Positions 10,012 through 22,325 of a stretch of DNA of 64,000 bases are shown here, piece by piece. This stretch comes from Magnaporthiopsis rhizophila (taxonomy: Eukaryota; Ascomycota; Sordariomycetes; Magnaporthales; Magnaporthaceae), in the NCBI GenBank assembly GCA_003049465.1, contig PYSS01000034.1, positions 74,419-138,418 on the forward strand. The letters run 5' to 3'. Each line of letters begins with the position of its first letter. Position 1 is the first letter of the stretch. The translations under genes and the position numbers were made by a program. Under the pieces are notes generated by a model. The model searched no databases and was not told the origin of the DNA. It saw nothing but the letters and a program-made list of their open reading frames with translations.

Positions 10012-11533
10012 CAGTACATAAGTATTGTGATATATAGCCAGCGTGATAGGCATTCTCGATGTCGTTCCAGCTTTGTTCTCAGTGCAAATCCCGGGATGCC
10101 GGTGTCCCATGATCCGAAGGATTTTCCACAATCCCAGGGCACGACATGTTAGGATATCAGCCACGAGCTTTTGGCTGTTAGCGTGGAACGGAATTGGCCA
10201 TGCATGTCTTTGCGATTTAGGAAACGGTGGGCCGCCACGAGGTAGTGAGTCGGTCCTTTTCGGCCGGCTGCATTAGGGCAGCTAAGTGGCGTTAACGGCG
10301 GCAGATCCAATTGGCGGGCAGGTCGTGTTACGCGGTCCCTTCACTGACTGATGGGCCAGCTTCTTCTTTATGTAGTTGCCATCACATTTTATAGCGCCAA
10401 ATCCTAGAGAGCGCCTCGTCGTCAAGGGCTGAGGAAACCCGCTAGGTCCCCATGTCGAACAACGGACGCGCACAAGCGGATGCTCCACTCACTGGAACGG
10501 ACAAGGACAGTTGCGGCAGAACATAAAAGAATCAAGGGCGCATCTGCATCAGCCCTCGAGTACGGGGCGCGCCACATGCAGCCTGCTAGAAGATACGGGC
10601 TAGCTTTTAACGCGAGCAGGCCGGGGTGCCTGGACGATATTATTTGGGAACGGAAAAGGTAGTCAGTCTATCGGCAAAACCGCACTGGAAAAGAAGTACT
10701 GAAAAAAAAAAAAAAAAAAACAAGTCAAAGCTATGGTTGGTCGATGGGCAGTGATCAGCTTGGCCGGGTGGCGGCGAACGGCACTCGAAGGGATAAGAAC
10801 TTGAAAGCCGCATGCAAAAGCACACAACCACCTGTGCCTCTGAAGCTCTTCCCACACCAGTTTTATGGCTTTACGCCCCAACAGCCACAGCAGATCTTAA
10901 TTTGCATCCCCGAAACTACTAGTGAAGGGGATACGAGTTCCAAAAGTGACACTGCGTGCACACCATCTCGGGCTCTCCCCGTTTCTGTGAGACTATTGGC
11001 TCTTAGCACAATGTGACGCACCCCTTGCCATGGCGTTGCTCCTTTTTAGCACAACCTATTGCGATCCCCAAAGGAGGGGAGTGCGTTGGTGGCAAGGAAA
11101 GGCCTCGGCTTCCTACGAAGTGATGTATCAGTTTGGAAAGCAAATACGTACTGCTGAGCGTTTATAAAGCTGCGAATTGGTGGTGGCGGTGGTGTGCGCC
11201 CACAGTCAGCCGCATAAGGGGTCTAGATGGATGTCGGGGTTCTCCGGCCGGTCCCTGGGTGTGTCACGGGCAGTCACTGGCAACCGCGTCCCAGTGACCG
11301 GGGAAGACATCCGAGCGTCCGGCCGTGGCGTGTTGCTGTCTACCGTGTCTGAAGTCTGACGGGATGGAGTGGTCCGGATGCCGGTACCTATGGCGGAGGT
11401 ATAAATTGGTTAGCTAGCTGCACTGGTCGTCTTCTATCCGGTTGTAAGCGGGATGCCGTCTGGACGGTCGGGTCCACCAACTTAGGTCCTTAAGCTTCTT
11501 CTTTTTTGTTTACCCGCCAGCCCGCACGCCGCC
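10012..11533. other. intergenic, no gene seen
   Basis: 1.5 kb with a second 19-nt poly-A run (10702-10720). It presumably includes the promoter of the rhodopsin-domain gene. No recognisable protein in any frame. Confidence 0.6.
10702..10720. repeat. poly-A run, 19 nt
   Basis: Homopolymer in otherwise unremarkable intergenic sequence. Confidence 0.9.
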
Positions 11534-13083
11534 ATGGAGTCGGCCGCCTCGCAGGAGAGCCGTATCGGCTACGGCATTTCCATCACTGTCGTCTGTCCGG
11601 TTATTGCACTAATCTTTATCGCGCTGCGCAGCTACACACGAGCATTCCTGGTTAAGAAAGTATACTGGGAAGACTGCACCATTATTGCGGCTATGGTACG
11701 TTATGTCAAGCAAAGATATATCCTCCGTTTATTTCCATCCATCGCTCCCATTCGCCATTTGTTAACTCTCGGTTTGATCGTAGGTCTTCTCCATCTTCCT
11801 TGACGTGTTTGTGGTGATCGGTGAGTTTCAGTGCAGCAATCCTTCCTGATATATAACCAGGGAGTCTGTTTGCGTATCCGCCTAGGTACCTAGGGGCTTA
11901 CAACCTGCTTTCAGGATTCACAAATGGCGCTGGGCGGCACTTCAAGACGGTTAGCGCCGACGAGTATACACGCTTTATGAGGGTATGCCAACAGAGACTC
12001 ACTTTTAACCGGCGACGTACCGTTCCAGCTGACCCGACACGCCTTTGCGCAAAACCTGCAGTTCATGCCCGCCGTTTGCGTCGGCTACACGACGACGCAC
12101 ACGCTTCTCAAGCTGTCCATCGTGCTCCAGTACCTGCGCATCTGCGTAATGCGCTTCGAAAAGTACTTTTGCTACGTCCTGATGGCGCTTCTTGGCTGTG
12201 GGTTTTGCATCTTTGTCGCCGCTTCCCTTAGGAGCTGCGTGCCCCTTTACGCGCTTTGGACGCCCAATGTCCCGGGCGCCGAGTGCCTCAGTCCCTGATG
12301 GGACATAGCGTCACTGTCCTGGATCATGGCCATGGACTTCATTATACTCATTGGGCCGCTCTTCATCCTTCGGCATCTCACCATCCCCTGGCCCCAGCGG
12401 GTTGTCCTCGGCCTCGTTTTGGCTTTGGGCACTTTGTAAGATTGCATATTTCCTAGTTCTATGGGTATATTGCGGATTGAAAAAAACCCAAGGTCAGCCT
12501 ACACTTACTTACTCCTCCGTTCAGGGCGAGTATCATTTCCCTTCTGCGACTGCTGAGCATCTTGGGGTTGTCCTCTTCGACGGACTTGACATGGGATGCC
12601 GTCCCTAGCAGCATCTACGGCGTAACCGAGACGAACCTGGGCATCGCCTGCGCGTGCATCGTCACGTTCAGGCCGCTGTACAAGCGGTTGCGGCGATGGT
12701 CGTGGCTCTCCAGCGCAGGCGGCGAGCCAGAGCCCTCGCAGGTGGAGCGGCAGCAGCAGCAACAGAGGGCCAAGCGCCGCCGACAACACCAAGACAGCGC
12801 AGCAATAACGGTGCTGGCAGATGCCACGGACGAGACAGAGACTCTCGGCGACGACGTGGAGCTCGCTGTATTGAACACGAACAGCCCCGCGAGTTGTTGT
12901 GCCGAGGAGAGCAGTTGCGGCAGCGGCAGCGCGAAGGACCCGGCAGCCTTGGAGAAACCTTCCCCGGTATGGATGGGTCCGGCCCACGGCAGCGGCTCCC
13001 TCCCCAGCCCCTGCGGTAGGGAATCAGGGGTATTTCGAGCCGAGCCGGTGAGGAGGGGCGGTGGGAAGCGTTTGTACGGCTAG
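11534..13083 (+). pseudogene. fungal rhodopsin-domain integral membrane protein, one in-frame TGA
   Basis: Five exons join in frame: 11534-11695, 11784-11820, 11894-11982, 12029-12435, 12525-13083 (418 codons). The product has the multi-helix layout of fungal 'integral membrane protein' genes (Fung_rhodopsin, PF20684). Recognisable parts are GYGISITVVCPVIALIFIAL, then YTRAFLVKKVYWED, GAYNLLSGFTNGAGRH, VGYTTTHTLLKLSIVLQYLR, MAMDFIILIGPLFILRHLTI and VTETNLGIACACIVTFRPLY, with a Gln/Ser/Glu-rich cytosolic tail. A TGA at 12296-12298 interrupts exon 4 in the extracellular loop just before WDIASLSWIM, although the frame and helices continue intact afterwards. Exon 3 uses the second of two nearby acceptors; the first would give a stop. 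Related proteins include Pth11-like receptors, but this one lacks a visible CFEM domain. It may be a young pseudogene, a strain-specific null or a base error. Confidence 0.75.
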
Positions 13084-13753
13084 GTGCGCTTTTGGTGTGT
13101 GGGTGGGGCCGTATACCAGGCTCCTCGCGCGTGTTTGGGGTGCGTGAACGGGACGCTGCCAGATTATGAAGGCTTTGTGCCATGCTATAATGGATAGAGC
13201 AGTATTAGGGGTAAAAGAGTGACGATGCCGACGAGCTGCACGCGAGCTGGGATCGAGGGGGTGGTCGCCCTCTACCCGCTGATTCTCTTGCTTGTCAACA
13301 AGGATGTTCTCGACGGCACAACTGTGTCAAGGTCATTCTGGAGGACGCTCCTGCAGTCAATGCCATTTTTGGTGAGGAGAGGACGGCCAAGTCGCCCGAG
13401 CCGAGTCGGTGCTTATCTATCATCTCAATTAGGTAGGTCCCCGGCCTGTATCAAGCATAATCAACACACAACAGCCACATGGCACCCTTCACGCCAAACC
13501 GACTCTGGCCGTCTCTATCGTCCTGGCTTGGGACCGCGCGCTGGAGCTAAATCAGGCGACGGTTGCTTGCGATTTGCTATTTGGCGAGCCTGACGGCTTC
13601 CTCCCTTTCGCGACCTTTTCATCCACCAGGTTGGATCCTATACTAACTAGAACGGAATGGGGCAGATCGCACCCAGTCCATGCCGCAGACGGCTGAGCCT
13701 CTGTATACCTGCAATTGCTTCGGCGACTACGACCGATTTGGTGCGCGACATCC

Positions 13754-13987
13754 ATGGTTGAGGCTCTGGACCGCTTGGCGACCCGCACAAGGAGAAGGCC
13801 TCGCCTGCGTTCTGATCAGGAGAGAGTAGAGGAAGGGACGGCCTTCATGTCGAGCTACGATGTCAAATGGAGACAGGGCCGTACCGACTTCTGGGGCTAT
13901 TCCCACGGAACCATTTTCGGCCACAATCTTGCTTCCATGTCGTTGGGATGGGTGGGAAGGATAATGCTTGAAGCCATCGTTCAAGGA
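13754..13987 (+). pseudogene. fragment of a TAP-like alpha/beta hydrolase
   Basis: A stretch of about 78 residues reads like the nucleophile-elbow region of tripeptidyl-aminopeptidase-like hydrolases. It runs from VEALDRLA through TDFWGYSHGTIFGHNLASMS to GWVGRIMLEAIVQG. The GYSHG box (13895-13909) is the G-x-S-x-G elbow; family members read WGxSYGT...AAMFPDRVGRMVLDGVVD. I find no convincing N-terminal part upstream nor the cap and catalytic Asp/His regions downstream, so this is a remnant and not a gene. The match is by eye only and moderately certain. Confidence 0.5.
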
Positions 13988-14533
13988 TTTACCCGAAAGG
14001 CCGAAGCGATGTTGGCTGTGATTTTGGTGCCAAGGTGAGAGAACAGATATTGTCACTGAGCATTCCCCCGCGTGAGCATCACTGCGGAAAACTCCCTTGC
14101 GAGTGTAGGCGGTGGTACTCCTGGCCCAATGATCATCGAAGGACGGACCTGCCCGATGAGGCGTGTGCGCTGGCCCGCCGCTAATTTCCCCTGCGTGCCA
14201 CATTCGAACGGCTTTTTTGCATGTGACCTGACATCACCCCCTGGAAGAGCTCCGAATTGCATTGATGACCTCAATCACCATACCCACTTCTACTTTCGGT
14301 CTACCTCCACATCCCTTTTAGCCCAAGAGGAACGAAGATCCCTTCTTGTTCTCGTTGTTGTGTCCTAGTCGTGTCGAATTTATCTTCGTAACCGCCATTC
14401 TTTCCTAAGCGCCTTCGCTCCGAGTTTGTATCAACAACTGCCCTCGTTTTCTCACCTAATCTTTGTTTTCACATCCTGCTGGGCGGGCCTGGCTGCGAGA
14501 GTGAACGGGCGTCACGCCCGCGCGACCTCGACA

Positions 14534-16881
14534 ATGCCAGTTCCTTTCTTGGGGCGGCTGAACATGTTGGTTAACCTTCTCCTAATGCAACCCGACGGCC
14601 TCCAGCCTATCCTTGCTTCAGCCGCCGCTCCCCAAGGCACGAGAGCTCAGCTTGGCTGACAATTGCGCAACAACTGCATTTAGTACCGAATATGTCGTCC
14701 TTGTCGGTTCATTCATTGTCGTCGGCTTCGAGGCCCTCATTCGAGTCCTGACCCTCGCCCTCCGTATGTCGCTGCACATCCGCCCACGCAATAAGGGACA
14801 GGCTCTCCCACCTTGCTCTGTGCGCCAGCCAAACTGCTACTAACATGCGCCGTCGATCGTCGGGCAATAGCCTCCTCTCTCATCGCATTCTTTTACCGAG
14901 CGTCCCGGTACTTGTTCAACTGGCTGTCATCCCCCGCCCAGAAAAGGGCTGAGGAGAGAAGGGCGCGTGAGTGGCCGCTTCCCCAACCTCTATACCTATC
15001 ATGAGCCCCCTCCAGACGTAGTACTTACCTGCTGACCGAGGGCTCAATCGCGCTCACCTTGCAGCTATCTCAACCTCGATCCGCGATGCCTCCGACTTCG
15101 TCGAACTCTGCGCTGTCGCCGGGTACACAGCCGAGGAGCACGTCGTGCAAACTAGGGATGGCTACCTTCTCGGCGTCCACCGCCTTGGCTGGAGGAAAGG
15201 GGAGGAGGACCAGCGGGTCAACAGCGGCCCTAACAGCACCCCTAAGCGCGTCGTGTATCTCCACCACGGCCTTTTGATGAACAGCGAGGTCTGGGTGTGT
15301 CAGACTGATGCGGAGCGATCGCTCCCATTTGTACTCGTGGATCGAGGCTTTGACGTCTGGGTACGTGCACCGCAAGCAAGACAACCGTCATGGCTCGTGT
15401 GAAGTGAATGGACGCCTTGCTGACGTAGAATCATGTGCGCGCAGCTCGGCAACAACCGCGGAAACAAGTACTCCAAGAAGAGCATCCACTGCGGTCCAAA
15501 CTCGACGCAGTTCTGGAACTTCTCCATCGACGAGTTCGCCTTCTATGATATCCCCGACAGCATTGCCTACATCCTCGAGACAACGGGGCAGCCTTCGCTG
15601 TCGTACATCGGCTTCTCTCAGGGAACTGCTCAGGCGTTCGCCAGCTTGGCCGTCCACCCCAAGCTTAACCAGCAGATCAACGTCTTCATCGCCCTGGCCC
15701 CTGCCATGTCGCCCGCAGGCCTGTTTAATGGGGTCGTTGACGCTCTAATCAAGGCATCGCCATCGGTACTGTTCCTTCTGTTCGGCCGACGCTCCATCCT
15801 CAGCTCCGCGACCATGTGGGAGTCGATCCTTTACCCGCCCATCTTCATCCGCCTTATCGATATGGGTCTCACGTTCCTCTTCAACTGGCGCGCGCGCAAC
15901 ATCTCAACCAGCCAGAAGCTCGCCGCGTACCCTCACCTATACTCTTACACCAGCACCAAGTCCGTGGTGCACTGGTTCCAGATCATCCGCACCAAGAGCT
16001 TCCAGATGTACGACGACGAGGTGCACCCACCCTTGTCTCTGAGCAGGAGCTCGAAGTTCACCAAGGTCGCCCGGTACCCGACGCGCAATATTAAAACACC
16101 CATCGTCTTAGTCTACGGCGGTTCAGACTCACTTGTCGACATCCGTGTTATGCTGCGCGAGCTCCCGCCGCAGACGGTGGCCACCGAGATCCCGCACTAC
16201 GAGCATCTCGACTTCCTCTGGGCGCGCGATGTGGACAGCCAGGTCTTCATGCATGTGTTTGATGCCCTGGAGAGCTTCAAGGGCGCGGAGCATACGACCG
16301 AGGAGTATAGCCGCTTCCGCTCAGCCCGCTCGACAAGCATCGGTGCCAGTGGCTCACTCCGTCGACACATTCACCGCGATAGCGAGGACATCCCGCTCGG
16401 TGTCATGAGGGCACTTGCCGAGTTTAGAGAGGAACGGGACGGCACGACCGAGGCCGAGAGTGACTCTGGCGCCACCCTTGTCAACGGGCGTGCCGGCCCA
16501 CTAAGGCCGAGTCTGCAGCATCAAGCCACGGAGGGACTGCGAGACCTGGATAGTAGGTCGGTGTTACGCGAGCTGATTCAGTGCGTCGCCGAGCCCCTCG
16601 ATGCCGAGTCGCCACGGCCATCCACCCCGCTGGGCCAGACGGAGGGAACAGCGGGACCGCTCGAGGCCGAGGCTGAGGCCCTAACCTCGTCGGTGCGAAC
16701 TTCGGGTGGCAGTCTACGATCCAGGAGCGGTACGAAGCATGGAACATCGCGCACGTCTAGTAACGTCAGCTTTACCGACAAGCGTGGGATTCAGCTCGGG
16801 GCCGGTCGAGCCGTCGGAGGTGTTGTCACGGCCGCCGTGGCTGGCGCAGAGCCTGGAAATGTCAGCAGCGGGACCAATTAG
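14534..16881 (+). CDS. steryl ester hydrolase / acid lipase-like (Tgl1/Yeh family)
   Basis: Five exons join in frame: 14534-14565, 14684-14763, 14871-14966, 15065-15360, 15445-16881, giving 646 residues. The small 5' exons are set by reading frame and splice consensus; the first donor (GTTGGT) is weak. An N-terminal membrane anchor (VVLVGSFIVVGFEALIRVLT) precedes the lipase N-domain signature (EEHVVQTRDGYLLGVHRLGW, then YLHHGLL). Catalytic motifs are GFSQG (Ser near 226), YGGSDSLVD (Asp) and HYEHLDFLWA (His). About 180 Ser/Glu-rich, probably disordered residues follow the hydrolase fold. Yeast Tgl1, Yeh1 and Yeh2 are membrane-anchored enzymes that release sterols from steryl esters on lipid droplets or at the plasma membrane; this substrate is inferred. 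The triad is complete, so an active enzyme is expected. Confidence 0.88.
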
Positions 16882-18389
16882 AAGACGAGCCCCGGGCCGC
16901 TGATGCTGGCACCTAGATCCTTGCGCTAACCGTCGACACCTACATCACAATCTGCCTCTTCAGCCCAGACTGCTCCTTCACGCCGCCCCTGGCTAGGAAT
17001 GAGAAGACCTCCTCTTTGCCGGCGTTTCTGCATTGGTGACGTGCCTGTTTGGTATCTTTTTGTCGCAGCATCTTCATTTACCGGGTCTGGGTTCGCCACG
17101 TTCAAGGCGACAGGTATGGGAATATCCACAGTTCACAGATTAGACTATTGTTTTGTTTTTCGTCTGTTGGTTTTGCCCCGATTTCTCTTTTGTTCGTTGC
17201 AAGGCAGTGGGGCTTTTTAAACCTTGATCCAAGCCAGTTTGTGCGCTTTACGTGTGTGGCTCTTAGAATTACTTCCATCATATTTATATTGCCCCTAGCA
17301 AGTACATACTGATCTTCAATATGGCAAATAAACATCTTTCTATATCGTGATTGCCGCGCACATCTGTCTCCTGTCTCGAGCGGCCCCCGATGGCTGGATG
17401 TCCGCGCAGTGCGCAATAAGCGCGTTTTCCTGTGTCTCTAGCATGTACTGCACCTACCGTTGTTGATGATTTAAGACAGCCCGTTTATTCACACGATGTT
17501 GCCCACACATCCTGCCCCTTCTTCTCTCTTACGTGCAATTCGTAGGTCATCATAACGACGAGGGGAAAAGAAAGCATGATTATCATGATATTTTGAGGAA
17601 ATGAAAAAGCATCCTAACACATCTACATACTGAGGACCAAAGCATCTTAATGTGCAAATGCATGCATCGGAGAGCAGAAACAAAAAAAATAACCTTAAAC
17701 CCTAATAGGCAACCTGGCTCGAATGACGAATAGTCGCGGCATGCCATAGGCCACGATTAGTCTACTCTCGGAAAGGGCGGATTCTGGTTGTCCTGTCTTT
17801 TAAGGACTCGTGACAGAAAAGGCTACCTAGTTTAAGCTGACATGACAAAGCGTTTATGACAGGATGACCTGCTGGACTTGTCATGGGAACGGGACGAGGC
17901 TGGCTGAAAACTGGATTTTTGCTCCGATTCACGGACGGAAGATCGGATGCAAGAAGAAAGGGGCAAAGAATGAGACCAGCCAGGGGGATACGAGCGCATC
18001 GGTATCCATTCAAGGATAGATAGTTCGAGATTCTGGGGCTGGAGGTAATGTCTTTTCAGCCATCCGCCGATATAAGTCCGACGAACGCTGTAACTGGTGA
18101 ACTAGACTCCTCGGCTGCATGATACTAGCGAAAGCCGAGCTCGGGATGCAGTCATCAGCTGCCCCTGAGAAAAATAGAAAGAAAAAAAAGGCGCAACTGG
18201 TAAAAGATAGGGGAGGATGAATGTACAACCACAGCCGGAGCGAAGTTCCCTGCGCCGCCGACAATACTGCTGCATTTGGGATTTTGCCCGGCAGGGATGG
18301 ATCGACAAGCGCTGAGGATTGGATGAATGGGAGAAACAAAATACCCAACCGCGCGGAACACCAGAAATGGCCAGGGCAGAGCAGCAAGG

Positions 18390-18408
18390 AAAAAAAAAAA
18401 AAAAAAAA
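18390..18408. repeat. poly-A run, 19 nt
   Basis: Homopolymer within the 6.2 kb gene-poor region. Confidence 0.9.
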
Positions 18409-21190
18409 GACAGCCGCAGCCGCAGCCGCCTCCCAGCAGATCTAGAACCACCACGTGGCCCGGGGAGGGCAGGGGGGTGCCACAAGCCCTAGCGCCGTGT
18501 GAGATGGATGGGGACGGCGGCGAAAGCGGGCAGGCGCAGGCGCATCAGACGCACGATTTCGGGGGTGCACCCCAGCCCTGCGGATTCACCGGCCTCGGCC
18601 GAAGCTATGTGACACGGGAGAAGAACACCAGGCAAAGCAATTGAAACGAACCCCTCCAGGGACATGGCTTGCTCGCGTCGGCTTTTCGTGCCGATGAGCG
18701 CAAGTAGGCATGCACACCATGGCGCCATATTCTGTGAAGGGAAACGAGAAAAAAACCCAAGGGAGATGGCGAGTGCCGACCGAGACAAACCCGACGGTAA
18801 GGCCGGGATCCACATCTCCGCGTACCTACATAGTTTGCAATCCGCATCTCCGGGAGGGCGCGCCAAGCCTTTTGTTTTTGCAAAACGCATTTCCCGCAGC
18901 GGCAACTTGTTTTCTTCGTTTTTGTTTCGTTCATTCGGATTAGGAAAGAAAAACGAGAAAGAAAACGATGCCTGGCTGAGGCTGACGAAGAGGGGAGTCA
19001 CAATTAGCTACAGATAAATGGCGGCTGAGAGAGTCGGCGATTGTGTCGTGTGCCGGCCGGCCGTCGAATCCAACGTCAACGTCAACCTCACATTTCGGAT
19101 GCTATTTGTAAATATGATGGCTCATCCCGCTACCTCACACACGCTTTCTCTTCTTTTCCCATTGCTGCCTACTTACCCAAAAAGGCAAGTTCTAGGTTAG
19201 GTATCCTCCAGTTTTTCTCAAAGCCCGTGCTGACGGACCGCGATCGATGGACCCCTTATCCATCGGTTGTGTGTCGGCCGGCATGACTGACAACGGATAG
19301 AGGAGAGCTTAATACGTACAAAAAAAGAACAGCCCAGATTTGTTCAGCCTTCTTTTCCCTGTCGCTCGCTCGCTGTTTCCCATTTCTTCTCTCTGCAGGT
19401 TGCACCCGGCCCCACCGAGAAACATTTCTTTTCACCCCCCATCGTTCCGACGAAACGTGAGGTGTGGGTGGAGAAACATAACCGCAGCCCAGTGCGAGTG
19501 GGGATTGGCGGACAAGAATAAACAGCCGGAGGGCAGCGTGGTACCACGCAGAAAAAAAGAAGAGAGAAAAAAAACGGCGGAGCCGGAGGGCTGGACAAGG
19601 ATCCATGCTTTCCGTTGGACCAAGGAAGCCCTTGCCGATGGTCCCTGCATCCTCAGTCCCTGGTAGGACAGGGGATGGGCCGCTGGGCTCTTCATGCAGG
19701 CTCATGCAGGTTCTAGCCCTGCCCGCGGGCACAAGCCACACCCGACACCACGCACCACCATGACCACCACCATCGTCATCGCTGGCCAATCCGCACTCGT
19801 CGGCGTTAAGGTGGATTTGTCCACCCCGCCCGAGGCTGGCCCGGATTCTCGTGATATGCGAGTTGTCGGGGTTTGTGGAATCAAAGATTTCCCGCGACCA
19901 TCTGCAGCAACCTACCTACAGTAGTAGTAGCATTGGACTTGCATGTTCCAGTTTCTTCCAGCACGCCGAGCGGCCTCCCTCTTAGCAGGCCTTGACAAAG
20001 ATGGAAGTACGAGTGCATTCATCATCGGCACTCAGCCACCACAACTGTCGATTCCAGTCTCGGCACTGCGGCTTAATTTACAGGTGTGTCACAGGGCTTT
20101 TGTTAACCCGCTGGGCTTTCGGGTTTCTTGATTAGCGATTACCTAACATGCACACGTGACAGCTTTTGATTCCAACGCAAAAAAGGGTCAGCTGATCACA
20201 TGATCACGAGCCTCTCAATCAGCTTTTAGTCACCCCATGGTTAAGTGAATGAATGCATGAACAAAGCCGAAAATACGCGCCGGCACGCGGGGGGTCGGTA
20301 AATAGGAGCATGCGATATGGCATGACGAAGCGTTTACATACGATTCGCATTTATCCGCCCCCAGATACTTTAGAGTTGTGAGGAGGGTAGTACTGCACTA
20401 AACCGCCTGTCACGCTGCCATGCAGGCCGTTATCGTCTATGATGCGCGCTGATGCGGCCTTTGTGCTGCTCGCATCCTTTCGAATGTCTCCTGACTCACC
20501 TTTCTCCTCGGAAAACGAACGATCTCGATCTTTTGCCTTTCTGCCTGTCTGCCGCGCTGCATGCTGCACGCTATGGCGTGTCCTTTACGATGTCGGAGCC
20601 TGGTTTGAGAGAGTGCCATCGTCCGAACGTTTGATGCGCATGTCCAGAGCATGTCCTGTCTATTCTGTTTGACCTCACCGAGTCCAACTCTTGGATAATC
20701 GATCTTCCACCTTAGGGCTACGTTTGGTTAAGTTCCAAATACCCGGCATGCGCGACGTCTCCTGTCAGCATGTCAAATAGGTGTCAATGTTCAATCCAAA
20801 CCCCGGATTAGAATAGCAGACAGCCCTAGGGAGGCAGGGTGTGTGATCCACAGTACGTACGGGCTGATCGGTGCAGGGGTCAGCACCGTAGATGCGTTAA
20901 AAATACGTTAAGGCCCCCCGCCCAGTATGGTGTGCCGAATGGACAGCCCGAAAAAAGAAAGGCCCACCCAGTTCATACTAGCGCGCACAGCCACAGGCTA
21001 CCTGGGTCGGCATTTGCGGGGAAACCCGACTCGTTGGCTTCAAGTTTCCCGCCCGTCGCCACCCGACACCGAGTGGAGGCTCCATGCATTGAAGAGCGGC
21101 AGGGGAAACGAAACATCGGTGCGACTGGTTGGATGGAGGGCCAGAGGGGATCGGTTTGACAGCCCGACCCTTGCACACCTGGATCTGCAC

Positions 21191-21238
21191 CCCCCAAAAA
21201 AGATGGCTTGAACAAGCCACAAGGGTCTTTTTTGGGGG
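21191..21238. repeat. compound inverted repeat (13-bp plus 7-bp stems)
   Basis: Outer arms CCCCCAAAAAAGA and TCTTTTTTGGGGG are exact complements. Inside them TGGCTTG and CAAGCCA pair across AA. A one-sided bulge CAAGGG separates the stems. The DNA or its transcript could fold into a 20-bp hairpin. Function unknown. Confidence 0.85.
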
Positions 21239-22222
21239 ATTTCCATGGGAATGCCCGCAAAAAGTTTGGATGGACGGCAACTCAGCTGGACATGGACGTG
21301 GAAGAGGCAGCCAGGCGAGGAAACGGCCGACACGTTGCACGGGGGTAGGTGTTTTAAACAAACGGTGTCCACAGGAAGCGGCCTGCTCCGCTGGCCCGGC
21401 TCCGGGCGGTCGATGTTGAGGCCTCGGCCTTGTCGGCTTTGTTGGGCTTCTTGGCCCCTGATCTGACTCCCCTTGGGACGGGAACACGAGTGTGTAAACG
21501 TGTGGTACCTGCGTGGACACGACCTAGATCGTACTCGACAGCTCAGTCATCGTGGCGGTGCAGATACGCTAAGCCGGGTTGGCTGCTGATGCAGTAATGC
21601 GCTTGTAATTTTTTTTTTTAATTTTTTTTTTTGCTTCCAGTCTGCTGCGATCAAATTGATCAATCAGGTGCTGCAGAGAGTCACCCTTTGGGCATCCACC
21701 ACACACCACGAATGAAGACCAAGAAGATACTGCGGCAGATTTTTTTCTTCTCTCCTTCACTCCTTTTTTTTCTTGTCGCTTCCACTCTTTTCCTTTGGCG
21801 TATCGTTCCAAATGCCGGCTGCGGGAATAGAACGCTCCAGAACTTAGTCAAAGCCCTTTTTTTTGGTCGCATCGAGATATGTTTTAATTGAGATCGCTAG
21901 CTACCTAATAGCCCTCGGAATGTCTCAGGTAGGATGCCCAAGATAGCATAGCGAAGAAAGATACCGAAGATATGTGGTAGTTGAGGGAATGGAACGGTCC
22001 AGTTGGACTGCTCCCTTGTGCCTTTGTCGCTCTCCCCACATGGACTAAAACAAACCTACGACAGGATGGACGTCGTGACTAGGTAGGAGCGAAAAGCAAA
22101 AAGGCATGATCGTGGTGGGCAGTTTTTGGCACTGGCTCCAATAGTTGCCAGATTAGGAAAAGAATGCATGGCCGGGGAGGAAGCTCCGCGCAGTGACGTC
22201 GATTTGTGCAGCATGCAGGGAG

Positions 22223-22286
<64 letters not shown>

Positions 22287-22287
22287 N

Positions 22288-22325
<38 letters not shown>
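22223..22325. repeat. poly-T tract of about 100 nt containing one N
   Basis: Nearly pure T from 22223 to 22325, interrupted by a C (22235) and an N (22287). The true length is uncertain because assemblers handle such runs badly. Confidence 0.95.

Noticed and set aside
13219..13593. 124-codon plus-strand frame
   Set aside because: No recognisable domain. It might be further debris of the hydrolase remnant, but nothing supports that.
18102..19789. Minus-strand frames of 125-177 codons
   Set aside because: Phe/Ser-rich low-complexity translations around A/T tracts, without domains or splice support.
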